From NCBI GenBank assembly GCA_964006375.1, contig OZ023269.1:127915309-127979308 (forward strand): 64,000 nt of DNA, given 5' to 3'. Shown piece by piece: positions 11,687 to 23,285 of this stretch (within the stretch, counting starts at the first letter, position 1; each line of letters starts with the position of its first letter). Under the pieces are notes generated by a model. That model saw nothing but the letters and a program-made list of their open reading frames with translations, had not been told where the DNA came from and made no database searches. Origin of the DNA: Tillus elongatus. Taxonomy: Eukaryota; Arthropoda; Insecta; Coleoptera; Cleridae. Position numbers and translations under genes: made by a program.

Positions 11687-12682
11687 TAAGGTTCAGCTTT
11701 AGCCCCTACTTTGTTTCTTCTCCACATCAATGACCTCCTCTCAAGCACATGCAACCCAGTTCATAGCTACGCGGACGACAGGACCCTCCACTCAAATATA
11801 CAATATTCAAAGCCTGTCTCTTTAGCCCAATTAGATGAGGATCGCAGACTCATGGAGGGTTCTGTCTCCGTGGATCTCCAAAAAATATTTGACTGGGGAA
11901 GTAGAAATCTTGTACAATTCAACCCCACCAAAACTAAGTCTTGCTTTCTTTCTCACAAGAGATACACCAGCCCTAGACCCATCACAATGAACAACCAAGT
12001 TATTTAAAGTAATGAGTCCTTTTCTCTTGTTGGCATTTCTGTGGATCGAAATCTTAATTGGCACCAACATGTCACATCAATTGCAGAAGCGGCTGCTAAG
12101 AAATTAGGTTTCCTCTTCCGGGCTTGCAAATACTTTTCACCAGCTAATCTCTATACCTTATATACTTCACAAATAACGCCAAACCTCGAATACTGCTCCC
12201 ACATCTGGGGTGCCGCTGCCGCTTCTACACTCGCTATCCTGGACTCCATTCAAAAGAGAGCTATACGTCTCATCGGTGACCCTACCCTCACCCAAAGGCT
12301 GCCATCCCTTGCCCACCGACGTGCTGTTGGTGACCTCTCTCTCTTTTATAGATATCTGCACGGGCACTGCTCAGAGGAGCTTTCCTCCATAGTTCCTCCA
12401 CCTGCTACCCCAAACAGATCTACCAGGGGAACAGAGCGAATTCACCCTTTTATTGTTCAGGTCACCAGACATAGAACATCTTGTTATGTCCGCTCTTTTG
12501 TCCCAAGGACTTCCAAGTTGTTGAAATTCTTGCCGGCACATGTTTTTCCTTCTCCTCCGAACCTCCAAACCTTCAAGTCCAGAATTAACAAGCTGCCTCT
12601 TTCCCCCTTGTCAACACCCACGGTACGATAGTATTTAGGCTGTAAGCCCTCGTGGTGTGTTGTTGAAATTAAAAAAAAACTA
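11687..12682 (+). mobile_element. LINE-A copy e
   Basis: 5'-truncated within the PQGS block (starts at CAAGG-like sequence, GSALAPTLF). The 3' end at 12655-12680 has TGTTGTTGAAATT and poly-A. Confidence 0.85.
11711..12631 (+). pseudogene. Reverse transcriptase C-terminal half (LINE-A copy e)
   Basis: Two frames (11711-12007 and 12041-12631, both +) are separated by a TAA in NNQVI. Together they read from LLHINDLLSS through the YADD box (here SYADDRT, near 11770), the connection region (HIWGAAAAST) and the C-terminal FKSRINKL block. Apart from one stop and a few substitutions it is close to copy b. Motif A and everything upstream are absent, so it cannot polymerise. The 196-codon downstream piece shows the family's C-terminal domain clearly. 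Confidence 0.85.
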
Positions 12683-12689
12683 TTACTTA

Positions 12690-12836
12690 ACTATTTTTAA
12701 GGTACTCTCCTAAAAGTGTAGGTACGGGTAATTTTATGGTTGTGGGTTCTGGGGTACTTTTTCTGTAACCTCCTTTCTTTCCAAGTGATACCTAGTTTTG
12801 AGAAGCTGGCGATTCACCACTGGAACATATATGTAA

Positions 12837-12885
<49 letters not shown>

Positions 12886-13255
12886 ACATTTATGGTAAAA
12901 ATAGGTGTTATACCGTTAGTATGTATGATAATGCAAATAGAGAGTTGGAGTTATACAATTAAAGCAACAAAACCAATACTTAATCGAAGCTGAAGCACAA
13001 TCAAGTAGATAATTTGTATAATTGCACTGGTTTACAAGTTTAATTTATTGTTGAGATTAAATTGAGGAACTTGTCCCTACATTGTGAATATATTGTGGAT
13101 TGCAAAGCCTTATACAGCTACCACGAATAAATCATGATCAATATATATTTTAATTAAATGAAGAACGACATAAATAACTTGTTTAATTGCTGGAAAACTC
13201 AATTTAGTATCTAATTAAACAGAGATGTATTGAGGCTTTGCCACTGAAAAAAAGT
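12690..13255. other. AT-rich spacer with (ATT)n tract
   Basis: A trinucleotide run of about 45 bp (ATT) lies at 12838-12882. Otherwise no gene or repeat is recognised. Confidence 0.5.
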
Positions 13256-13560
13256 ATGGGCGCAGCAAGTGCGTTATGGTAGTGAATTTGCATAAAAACA
13301 TTTTTAAAAGCAAATATGTCTTTTCTTTTCAAGAAAGTAGTCATGAAACTTGGTTACCAGTATAACCTATATAGTAGAAACAATGTACCATATTTCATAA
13401 AAATAATTTATTTGAAAATGTACAAAATTTTCCGAAAACAAACTTAAAACGTTTCCGAGAAAACTCGACGAACCTTAGGTTAATAGCAAATTAGGTTATT
13501 GAATTTTGAAGCATTTAATGAAAAGTCGCTACCAAAACGCACTTACTGTGTCTCGATTTT
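13256..13560. repeat. MITE-A, about 300 bp with inverted termini
   Basis: The left end GCAGCAAGTGCGTTATGG (followed by TAGTGAATTTGCAT) is inverted at the right end as TCGCTACCAAAACGCACTTA. The interior contains ACCAGTATAACCTATATAG and GACGAACCTTAGGTTAATAG. The same structure occurs at 11218-11517 and 17551-17866. No coding capacity. Confidence 0.7.
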
Positions 13561-13995
13561 TTTTTACAAACATGCGCCAGATTTGGATGAAAAATGCAAA
13601 AATGCAATAAGGGATGTTAAAAAAATGTGTTAGGTATCAACAACGACTTATGGGCCAGCCTGTCATTGTCAAAATAATTTTATAAGATGCAGCTCAAGAC
13701 AGCCTATAAGTAACGTATAAAATTTTTTCTCGTATCTTGCATAATAACAATTGTATTGAGCTTTACTGTAGAAATGCGTCACCCTGTATATATGTAAACA
13801 GAAAGTAAACCCGGATATGGATTCTAGGGGGCCTTGTTTGAAAAAAAAAGGTTCGAAATTAAACTCAAAATATTTCCGAAAAAACTGGGTCCTAGCCAAC
13901 GAACGTTAAGTTAATAGCAAATTGAGCTACTGAAATTTGAAACATATAATGAAAATTCGCTACCATAACGCACTTGCTACGTTCTGAGTTTCTTT
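13561..13995. repeat. Composite repeat and half MITE-A
   Basis: 13561-13850 is the inverted counterpart of 10930-11217. 13850-13995 is the right half of a second MITE-A (CCATAACGCACTTGCTACG). Confidence 0.6.
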
Positions 13996-14029
13996 TCTTA
14001 CAAACATGCATTATATTTCGATGGAAAAT

Positions 14030-14540
14030 GCAAAAATGTAATAATATAAGGTGTGTTCGATAAAAATAAGAAAATTTGTATCACCGACAACTTATGGACC
14101 ACCTATGATTGTAAAACTAATTTTATAGGTTTCAGCACAGGACATCCTATAACTAACATGTAATTTCTTTTCTCGTATCTTGTATACTAACGGATATATT
14201 GAGCTTTACCGTAGAAATGCGCCACGCTGTATATGTGAAACACATAAAAACTTAAACTAATCCCGGATATGAGTTCTAAGAAGACTAGTTCGCGCTCATT
14301 GGAAGAAATCTTTTCAAAATTCTCCTCACTAACGAATTTTTTTCTACAAACATTCGGTAAAAATTATAGACCGTTAAACGATAAACCCTATAATTGAAAC
14401 TACTGCCAAAGCATCAGAGAAAGGGTCTATATAAAATGAATTTCCTACAAATATTTTAGTAAAAAGAACAATTACGGTTGAAGCTGAAACGTAAGGATCA
14501 GCAAAACACATTTATTGCTACATTTTCTCTAAATAACACG
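14030..14540. repeat. Further diverged pieces of the composite repeats
   Basis: Contains copies of the CGTATCTTG, GGATATGAGTTCTAAG and CAAAGCATCAGAGAAAGGGT blocks, also seen near 10860, 18130 and 50560. No gene. Confidence 0.5.
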
Positions 14541-14577
14541 TACTCGTTTCACGTTTCACTAAAAAGTACGAAAGGTG

Positions 14578-16124
14578 CTCTCTTCTCTTAATACCAGGAA
14601 AGCCTCTGACGTTGACGAGATCCCAGCAATTGTTCTCAAAAAATGCGCACCCCAGAACTTGTTTATGTCCTGACTCGTCTGTTTCAGACATCTTACAATA
14701 GAGGCAACCCTAGTAACTGGAAAACTGCTCGAGTACAACCCGTCCTCAAGAAAGGATCTAAAACGCTTCCTAGCAACTACAGGCCTATTTCTCTCCTTTC
14801 AGTCGTCTATAAAGTGATGGAAAAATATATAAACACCGAATTACTAAAATTTCTTGAAAAATACAGTCTAATTCACGACAGGCAGTAAAGATTCTGTCAG
14901 CGCAGATCAACTGCCGACCTCCTTTCCTTTGTCACCCATTCTTGGAACAAGTCTATGGAACTACACGGTGAATCCCAGACTGTCGCTCTAGACATATCCA
15001 AAGCATTCGACCAGGTCTGGCACGCAGAGCTGCTTAATAAACTACCGGCCTATGGCCTACCACCAAAACTCTGTACGTGGACAGCAAATTTCCTCTCCAA
15101 CCGGAGCATTTCTCTTGTCGTGGATGGCCATTCCTCTAAACTGTATCCCATTAATGCAGGAGTTTCTCAAGGTTCAGCTTTAGCCCCTACTTTGTTTCTT
15201 CTCCACATCAATGACCTCCTCTCTAGCACATCCAACCCAGTTCACAGTTACGCGGACGACGGCACCCTCCACTCAAATATACAATATTCTAAGCCTGTCT
15301 CTTTAGCCCAATTAGATGAGGATCGCAGACTCATGGAGCGTTTTGTCTCCGTGGATCTCCAAAAAATATTAGAGTGGGGAAGTAGAAGTCTTGTACAATT
15401 CAACCCCACCAATAACAGTCTTGCTTTCTTTCTCATAAGAGATACACCAGCCCTAGACCCATCACAATAAACATCCAAGTTATTCAAAGTAATGAGTCCT
15501 TTTCACTTGTTGGCATTTCTGTGGATCGAAATCTCAATTGGCACTAACATGTCACATCAATTGCAGAAGCGGTTGCTAACAAATTAGGTTTCCTCTTCCG
15601 GGATTGCAAATACTTTTGACCAGCCAATCTCTATACCTTATATACTTCACAAATAAGACCAAACCTCGAATACTGCTGCCACATCTGGGGTGCTGCTGCC
15701 GCTTCTACACTCGCTATCCTGGACTCCATTCAGAAGAGAGCTATACGTCTCATCTGTGACCCTACCCGCGCCCAAAGGCTGCCATCCCTTGCCCACCGAC
15801 GTGCTGTTGGTGACGTCTCTTTCTTTTATAGATATCTGCACGGGCACTGCTCAGAGGAGCTTTCTTCCATAGTTCCTCCACCTGCTGCCCCCAACAGATC
15901 TACCAGGGACAGAGCGAATGCACCCTTTTACTGTCCAGGTCACCAGGCATAGAATATCTCGTTATGCCCGCTTTATGGTTCCGAGGACTTCCAAGTTGTG
16001 GAATTCGGGGGAGAAGGAAAAACATGTGCCGGATGTTTTTCCTTCTCCCCCGAACCGCCAAACCTTCAAGTCCAGAATTAACAAGTTGCCTCTTTCCTCC
16101 TTGTCGACACCCACCGTACGATAG
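14578..16124 (+). pseudogene. Reverse transcriptase pseudogene (LINE-A copy f)
   Basis: Reads KASDVDEIPAIVLKKC near 14600, then SNYRPISLLSVV (about 14780), then a TAA replaces the Gly/Tyr after HDRQ near 14886. Motif A (ALDISKAFDQVW) and YADD (here YADDGTLHS, near 15250) lie in the 171-codon frame 14955-15470. Frameshifts follow within the SQSCFL region and at HQHVT. The C-terminal region at about 16000 carries an inverted duplication that makes a perfect 19-bp hairpin. Multiple stops and shifts mean it is inactive. Order and sequence match copy b throughout. Confidence 0.85.
16007..16051. repeat. Perfect 19-bp hairpin created inside LINE-A copy f
   Basis: Arms GGGGGAGAAGGAAAAACAT (16007-16025) and its exact reverse complement (16033-16051) flank a 7-nt loop. 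Other LINE-A copies have only the right arm, so the left arm is a secondary inverted copy that replaced the CCTTGCCGGCAC region. Confidence 0.85.
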
Positions 16125-16212
16125 TATTTAGGCTGTAAGCCCTCGTGGTGTGTTGTTGAAATAAAATTTTAAAGAAAGAATCAGATTAAATTATTTAAAA
16201 ATTAATTTACAC

Positions 16213-16720
<508 letters not shown>

Positions 16721-17550
16721 ATATAATAAAATAAACAATAAGTCTCATGCTTTCACTTAAGCTCGTAGTAAACATTTCAAAATAAAACCACACAACTCTT
16801 TTGTATGGTTTAATTGAAGTTTCAACAAGATACCGTATGAGAGTGTGCTATACAAACAGAATAGTGTGAAAGTATAACAATATTGCCCACCCAAAGTAAC
16901 TATTTTATTTGGTAAAACACCCACATAGTTTGACTTAATAAGCATGACGTCCCCAATGGGACGTCCATATCCTATTTACCCCCCTCTGTGATTCCCTGTA
17001 GAGCCTCACCGACCTCTAGTGATCATACAATTGTACATCTGCCCCAACGATCTTTTATCACATCATTTTGATTATTTCTATTGCACTAATTCGTTGCAAA
17101 TATGGAAAACTAACGAAGCGTTTATTATTTACAGTTTATCTATTTCTCCCCATGCTAACTGTGCTTACATTGCCTTTGGACACGTGACAATAAATTCGCT
17201 GCTTCTCGCTTTATGTTGACGATTGACATCTTAATACTGGTGTCCATTTGCAGCGTGATGGGGAGGGAGGAAGAGTGAATTGCCCAGTGCCCCTCGGTTT
17301 CAGATAAATCTCTGGCAGAGCGCTGTAAACACGATCTTCTTATTTGGATAAAAGTTTATGTAATTTATACCATGCTGGGATAAAACACTTGTAATTCATA
17401 ACTTGTGGATCGTTTCAATATTGTTCTGAATAGAGGTCAGTGTATTTACATGATATACATGAAATGTTTTACATGAAATGATGCCGAAAAAGGAGCTAGT
17501 AGAGGTGAATAGAATTTATAAATGAATCAATTTTAAAAAAATGTCTTGAC
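16721..17550. other. Apparently single-copy spacer
   Basis: I see no repeat family here and no convincing gene. 17000-17330 is slightly less AT-rich than its surroundings, with short frames only. Confidence 0.35.
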
Positions 17551-17866
17551 ACAGCAAGTGCGTTATGTGAATTTTCATTAAAATGCTTTTAATAGCAAAT
17601 ATATGTGTTTTTTGTAAAGAAAGCAGGCATCAAATTTGCTTACCAGTATAACCTATATAGGCGAAACAATGTACCATAGTTAATAAAAATAACTTTATTA
17701 ACAATTAAGTGTACACAAATTTTCCGAAAATAAACTATAAAAATGTTTCCGAAAAACCTGGTTTCCCGACCAACGAACCTTATAGTTTAATAGCAAATTG
17801 ACCTATTCCAATTTGAAGCATGTAATGAAAATTCGTTACCATAACGCACTTTCTGCGTCCCGAATG
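17551..17866. repeat. MITE-A
   Basis: Bounded by CAGCAAGTGCGTTATGTGAA on the left and TTACCATAACGCACTTTCTG on the right. The interior shares ACCAGTATAACCTATATAG with the copies at 11218 and 13256. Confidence 0.7.
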
Positions 17867-18079
17867 TATTTTCTTACAAACATGCAAAAATAGAATAATA
17901 TACCGCGTGTTCAATTAAAAAAAAAAGATAATTTGTATCACCGACAACCTATGGGCCATCTGTCATTGTAGAAATATTTTTTTAAGATGCAGCTCAAGAC
18001 GCCCTATAATTAACGTACACAATGTTTTTTCATATCTTGTTAAATAACGGATATATTGAAATTTCTTGATTTTTAAACG

Positions 18080-18889
<810 letters not shown>

Positions 18890-18890
<1 letters not shown>

Positions 18891-19260
18891 ACTTGTCACG
18901 GGAAAAGTCTGTGACTGTATTAAATATGAAACGGTTTCACTAAGTTAGGGCAAGAACAAACAACCAGATATGCTATTCAAATTGAATTAAGTCCTAAAAG
19001 TTTTCATCTCCTCTTTATTAAATTATTTTTTATACAAAAACTCGCCAAAGATTCATCGGAATAAGAAAAATCTGATCAGATAACGGTAAAGACTAAAAAT
19101 TTTTTAATAAAAAGTGAAGTCACTAACTAGGGTTAGAACTCGTCTTATTATAAGGACTCGATTATCTGATGCAGACGCTTAGACCACTCGACCACTGTCG
19201 ACATGACAGATGTATGTAACAGCAGGTATAGACGCTAGTATGTTAATTTTATTATGTTTT
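18890..19260. repeat. Dispersed repeat with Leu-tRNA-like SINE-B head (minus strand)
   Basis: Homologous to 50975-51420. On the minus strand about 19205-19120 reads as a tRNA-like head: GTGGTCGAGTGGTCTAAGCG (A-box region) and GAGTTCTAACCC (B-box-like), with a variable-arm-like stretch between, as in class II (Leu/Ser) tRNAs. The B box departs from GGTTCGAATCC, and the unit is repeated elsewhere, so I call a SINE rather than a tRNA gene. Confidence 0.55.
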
Positions 19261-19439
19261 TATTATTTATACCAAACAATTTTTATGTACACTGGATTTT
19301 TGCTCATATTTTAACGAAATAAAGGAAAATAACCACTTAGACAAAGATCTAGGAGCTTGTTAGTCATTTCGTGCCGTGTTTTTCACTCACTTTCGTACGC
19401 TTACCATAATTATCAATTTGGACACTTTTTTAATCATTA

Positions 19440-19700
19440 CCTATAAATTTTTTGTCTTTTAACTTAGAGATGTAAAATTTGGTAGGTAGGATACTCTGAC
19501 TCTGACAGAAACCAGCGTGCCAAATTTGGTTGCCTTTACTTTGTTATTTCCGGAGATATACATTTTTTCCGAAAGAAAACATAAAATTTTCCGGGAAAAC
19601 CTGGTCTGGTTTTCCAGGCTAACGATCTTATTCAAACCACTCGCGAAAGAAAGGTACTCAGCAAATTTGATCAAAATCGATCAATTATTTTTTGTTATCG
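19440..19700. repeat. L half of LR repeat
   Basis: Contains TTGTTATTTCCGGAGATATA and AATTTGATCAAAATCGATCA; no (TA)n or R half follows. Homologous to 51470-51690. Confidence 0.65.
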
Positions 19701-20039
19701 GTTTATTTTCGAAATTTGAATTTAAGGGTAAACTGTTTAGTTTTAATATTCCGGTATTAAATTTCCACCTTGTATTGAAAACTGTAATATTAGACCATAC
19801 ATATGGGGTATCTCCGCATTCAGAAAAATGTGATCCATCGAATTATGATGAAAAATGTAGGGTTGCTATTAAACCAAAATGGATAACGTGGTGGGGGTAA
19901 AATGGTGGGAGTTTAATTTTTTTAACTATGATTATAAAATAATGTTCGACAAACTAAACTTAACGTGTCTCAACGTTTTCCACAAAACTATTTTTTGCTG
20001 AATAATGAATTTTATTCCATAAGTGTTTTCACACTGTAT

Positions 20040-20470
20040 ATAGATACGTATGTATCACACCGATAACTTAAAAATTACTATGCTGATTTTGATCAAATTT
20101 TCTGAGTATTTTCCTTTTGTAAGTGGCTTAGACAAGTTCGATATACAGGAAAATCGGCCCAGGGTTTCCCGGAAGTCTTGTGTTTTCTTTCGGAAAAAAG
20201 TATATCTCCGGAAATAATAAAGTAAGGTTAACCAAATTTGGTACGGTTGTTTGCATTATAAATAGAGAACGATGTACCAAAATGGTATTGGGTCTATAGG
20301 TTTAAAGACAAAAAAGTTATGGGCATTTAAAGTAAAAAGCTTGGGGTTTCCTCAAAATGACAAATTCGCGATTTAAAACGTCAAAATTGGTAACATTTAG
20401 GCAAAGAACTTGAAACAAATACTGATTATGTAAAGAAAATGTCGGAAGAAGATGCACGTTTGTAAGAAGA
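20040..20470. repeat. L half of LR repeat, reverse orientation
   Basis: CGATAACTTAAAAATTAC, AGTGGCTTAGACAAGTTCG and GACAAAAAAGTTATGGGCA in order, continuing to AACGTCAAAATTGG. This is the reverse complement of the L half plus its outer block. Confidence 0.65.
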
Positions 20471-20549
20471 AAACTCGAGACGCACTAAGTGCGTTTTGTT
20501 AGAAAATTTTTATTAAATGCTTCAAATTTCAATAACTCACTTCGCTACG

Positions 20550-20790
20550 TGAAAACTGGAACCTGTGATGAGCACTAATAAGGACACTTTGAGAACACCC
20601 AAATCACCACAACACATATTTCAGAGACCTTACGATCGTTTCGTTGACAAAGTCAACATCTTTAGAGGAAGAAAAATTCAGAATTTTTCTTCCTCTGAAG
20701 ATGTTGACTTTGTCAACGAAACGATCGTAAGGTCTCTGAAATATGTGTTGTGGTGATTTGGGTGTTCTCAAAGTGTACTTAATTCACTTA
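20550..20790. mobile_element. PLE-type terminal palindrome
   Basis: Two inverted arms of about 95 bp (20584-20679 and 20680-20775) meet near 20679/20680. Each arm carries a hammerhead-like core and the flank TGTGTTGTGGTGATTTGGGT. The same flank follows the hammerhead-like motif at 60706, downstream of a GIY-YIG frame, which links this palindrome to the Penelope-like family. Confidence 0.7.
20692..20732 (+). ncRNA. Hammerhead-ribozyme-like motif (PLE palindrome, plus arm)
   Basis: Reads CCT-CTGAAGA (20692-20701), one extra T, then stem II GTTGAC-TTT-GTCAAC, GAAA (20718-20721), a 3-bp stem III (ACG-AT-CGT), cleavage base A at 20729, and AGG pairing with the initial CCT (stem I). All core positions of the C-U-G-A-N-G-A and G-A-A-A consensus are present. 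Cleavage would be after GUA. The extra base between A9 and stem II is a known variant in some hammerheads. The mirror copy in the other arm (20627-20668, minus) has CTAAAGA, losing the invariant G5. Folding was by hand. Confidence 0.55.
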
Positions 20791-20939
20791 GTACATTGTT
20801 TCTACTATATAGGTTATACCGGTAACCAGATTGATGCCTGCTTGCATTAGGGTGACATATTTGCTATTAAAAACATTTTTATGAAAATTCACTTCCATAA
20901 CACACTTGCTGCGTCCAGATTTTTTATCCTACCTCATAC

Positions 20940-21650
20940 CAATTTTCACTCAATAAAGTAAGTGCTAGATAAAAACCTGTTACCATAGTGCATATGAGAA
21001 TCAGGACTTTTAAACATTTAAATAAACTTCCAACCATTTTAAAGAAATCACGCTGTAGGTCGTCAGCAAGCGGCAAATAAAATAGATTAAAAAACAAATG
21101 AATAAATTACGTTCTTTATCGGCACGCGGCAATTTTGAGTCTAATCGGCTGAATGATTATCAGCTGTCGATAATACAGGTGCAAGTTCTGGTTGATATGT
21201 TTTGTAAATAGGTGACTTCTTTTTCTTGTAATTTCAATTGGTGGACTGGGAGACTTAGAAACACCTCAGATAACCGAGACGATACAGAATCTACAGAATC
21301 TATAGAATCTTTACGTTACGCGTACATAAATGTTGCGCTTGATTTCACATCACCTGTTCGTTTTTTGCTCACCCTAATTGTGGATCACTGCTATTGGGTT
21401 TTGGTTTTCTGCCGAATCATTAAATCTCTAAAACAAATATTTAATTCTATACGTTTTTTCAAATTGTTTTTATTTTTATCTGGAAGGTGTTTTTACTTAT
21501 TTTCTATATGGTAAAACGATTAAAAGAACCTACAGGTTAACAAAAACACCAAATTTAGTGTCCCTGATATCTTATTGTTTGATTTTATCGTGGGAATCAA
21601 TCAGGGTTTTAATGGTGCGATTTAAAACAAAAACTATAAAATAAAAAAGG
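20940..21650. other. Spacer, no gene recognised
   Basis: No element family recognised. A 100-codon frame (21212-21514, +) has no recognisable domain and is probably chance. A MITE-A terminus begins at about 21655. Confidence 0.35.
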
Positions 21651-21652
21651 CT

Positions 21653-21740
21653 GGACACAGCAAGTGCGTTATGGTAGTGAATTTTCATAGAAATGATCTG
21701 GCACAAAATATTTTATTATAACTTTTTTTTCTTGTAACAT
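21653..21740. repeat. MITE-A terminus
   Basis: CAGCAAGTGCGTTATGGTAG followed by GAATTTTCATAGAAATGATC. The interior matches 44520-44610 in inverse orientation. Confidence 0.6.
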
Positions 21741-21839
21741 AGAAATCCAAATTTTGGTGTATAGTTTACCTTTTATATCGTAAACCTACCTACCGAATTA
21801 GGTTATCATATCTTTTTTATTTTTTGATATAAAAAATTT

Positions 21840-22215
21840 TTACGAATGAAAACTCAAAATTTTTCCGGAAAACCTCGTCCGATTTTCCTCGTTAACGAAT
21901 TTATCCAATCCAGTTACAAAAGAAAAGTACGTGCCAAATTTTATCAAAATCGGCGCATTATTTTTTGAGATAAAAATTTTTTTCGAATGAAAACTTAAAA
22001 TTTTCCCGGAAAACCTTGTCCGATTTTCCTCGTTAACGAATTTATCCAATCCAGTTACAAAAGAGAAATACGTGCCAAATTTTATCAAAATCGGCGCATT
22101 ATTTTTTGAGATAAAAATTTTTTTCGAATGAAAACTCAAAATTTTCCCGGAAAATCTCGTCAGATTTTCCTAACTAATGAACTTATCCAAATCATTTACA
22201 AAAGGAAGGTACATG
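21840..22215. repeat. Three tandem 141-bp units of the L repeat
   Basis: Units start at 21846, 21987 and 22128 with CGAATGAAAACT. The third is partial and diverged after about 22160. Period 141 = 47 codons, which is why a minus-strand repetitive frame of 99 codons appears; I do not regard it as a gene. Confidence 0.85.
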
Positions 22216-22216
22216 T

Positions 22217-22315
22217 CATGGAAGTTGGACGATAGTTTCACACATCTAATTTGTCTCCCTTTTTAGGGACAGGCTGAACTCCAGCTGGTTTCCAAGAAGA
22301 TTGAAATACCCCCAT
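22217..22315. repeat. Direct repeat of about 98 bp, left of LINE-A copy g
   Basis: Nearly identical to 24649-24747 on the other side of copy g (one clear difference: CTCCAG versus CTGTAG). On the minus strand it reads as RT-region sequence of another LINE (WKPATVQPVPKKGDKL, then NYRPTSILPV). Confidence 0.8.
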
Positions 22316-22449
22316 CGTTTAGCAGGTGGTAGTTGAATTTTCATTTACGTGATAGTAAAGGATTTTTTTACGCTCGAAGAGGTACCACACCTTATATCAA
22401 CGGACATTTCCAGTTCTGGTGTATGAGTCGGTTTCTTTTATAAACAAAA

Positions 22450-23285
22450 ATGATGATGGCTCCTCCTTGTACAAAAGATTCCGGAGATAAAATACCCCTG
22501 CATTCGGATTTCCGGGAGATGGGTGTGCAGGGGGCGCCGGCATCAATATTTAACATATTCTTCTCGAATATATGTGGCCTAAATTCTAACCTGAACTCCG
22601 TCCACCATTTACTCCAGGCTTATAGGCCCCAACTCATCTTCCTCACCGAAACCCAAATCAGTACCAAAACAGCCACAAATCACCTTAATTTCCCGGGGTA
22701 TGAGATTCCTACTTCCTTTAGATTGCATGGAGGTGTGTGCGTATACGTACGTAGCAATCAACCCTGCACCAGACTCCCTAATTTAGAAGCTGGAAGAAAA
22801 GGCATACTTTGGATGAAACTCTCTCAGGGCTGCAACTAAATTCATCTGTTGCATTTACCGGTCACCTTCTGACAACAACTTTGTCCAGCTCTTCGACTAG
22901 CTTTTTGAAAAAACCGACCATCTGATTCCTGAATATCCCTCCTCCGGTGATGCCACTATTCTTGGTGAGTTCAATGTGCCATAATAAGGAATGGCTAGGA
23001 TATTCAAAAGCCGATCCACAAGGGAGAGCAGCGGACGTCTTTGCAGTCAGCAATTCTTTAGCCAATATGGTTCAGCAACCTACTTACTGTCCTCGCATCC
23101 CAACACACAGCTCAAATTCCTTGGATCTCCTTCTTACTACAAAAGCTGAATTCTATAAGACATCAGTCACCTCCTCCCTTGGTCGCTCAGACCACGGCAT
23201 GGTCACTGCTTCCGGCGCAATGCAACCCGAGGTAACGCAGTCATCACACCCACGTATCGTTTGGCACTACATCTCTGCGAACTGA
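22450..23285 (+). pseudogene. APE-type endonuclease region of LINE-A (copy g)
   Basis: Frame 22450-22839 gives the N-terminal part of an AP-endonuclease-like domain, the enzyme that nicks the target DNA in non-LTR retrotransposition. It shows FFSNICGL (catalytic Asn) and FLTETQ (catalytic Glu). After a frameshift near 22840 the domain continues: YRSPSDNNF, then GEFNVPHNKEW (usually GDFN; Asp is replaced by Glu), SLDLLLTT, and GRSDHGMV (the SDH box) near 23190. The frame stops at 23285. All endonuclease landmarks are recognisable but at least one stop (LFD followed by TAG) and a frameshift destroy the protein. The ATG at 22450 may be native, since no homologous sequence is available upstream to compare. 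Confidence 0.8.

Larger units (their letters stand above)
14561..16170 (+). mobile_element. LINE-A copy f
   Basis: Starts near the GTACGAAAGGTGCTCTCTTC block (upstream of the first RT motif) and ends at about 16165 with TGTTGTTGAAATAA plus A-rich tail. Longer at the 5' side than copies a-e but without endonuclease. Confidence 0.85.
20485..20930. repeat. MITE-A split by a PLE palindrome
   Basis: The left MITE end (GACGCACTAAGTGCGTTTTG) lies at about 20490 and the right half (ACTATATAGGTTATACCGGT to CACACTTGCTGCGTCC) at 20790-20925. Between them sits the palindrome at 20550-20790. The MITE was present first and the palindrome inserted into it. Confidence 0.65.

Noticed and set aside
19120..19205. 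Functional Leu-type tRNA gene on the minus strand
   Set aside because: The B box deviates, the acceptor stem does not close, and the segment is part of a dispersed repeat.
21840..22139. 99-codon minus-strand frame with a three-fold internal repeat, apparently a repeat protein
   Set aside because: It follows the 141-bp DNA triplication, and the same L repeat elsewhere has stops in this frame.
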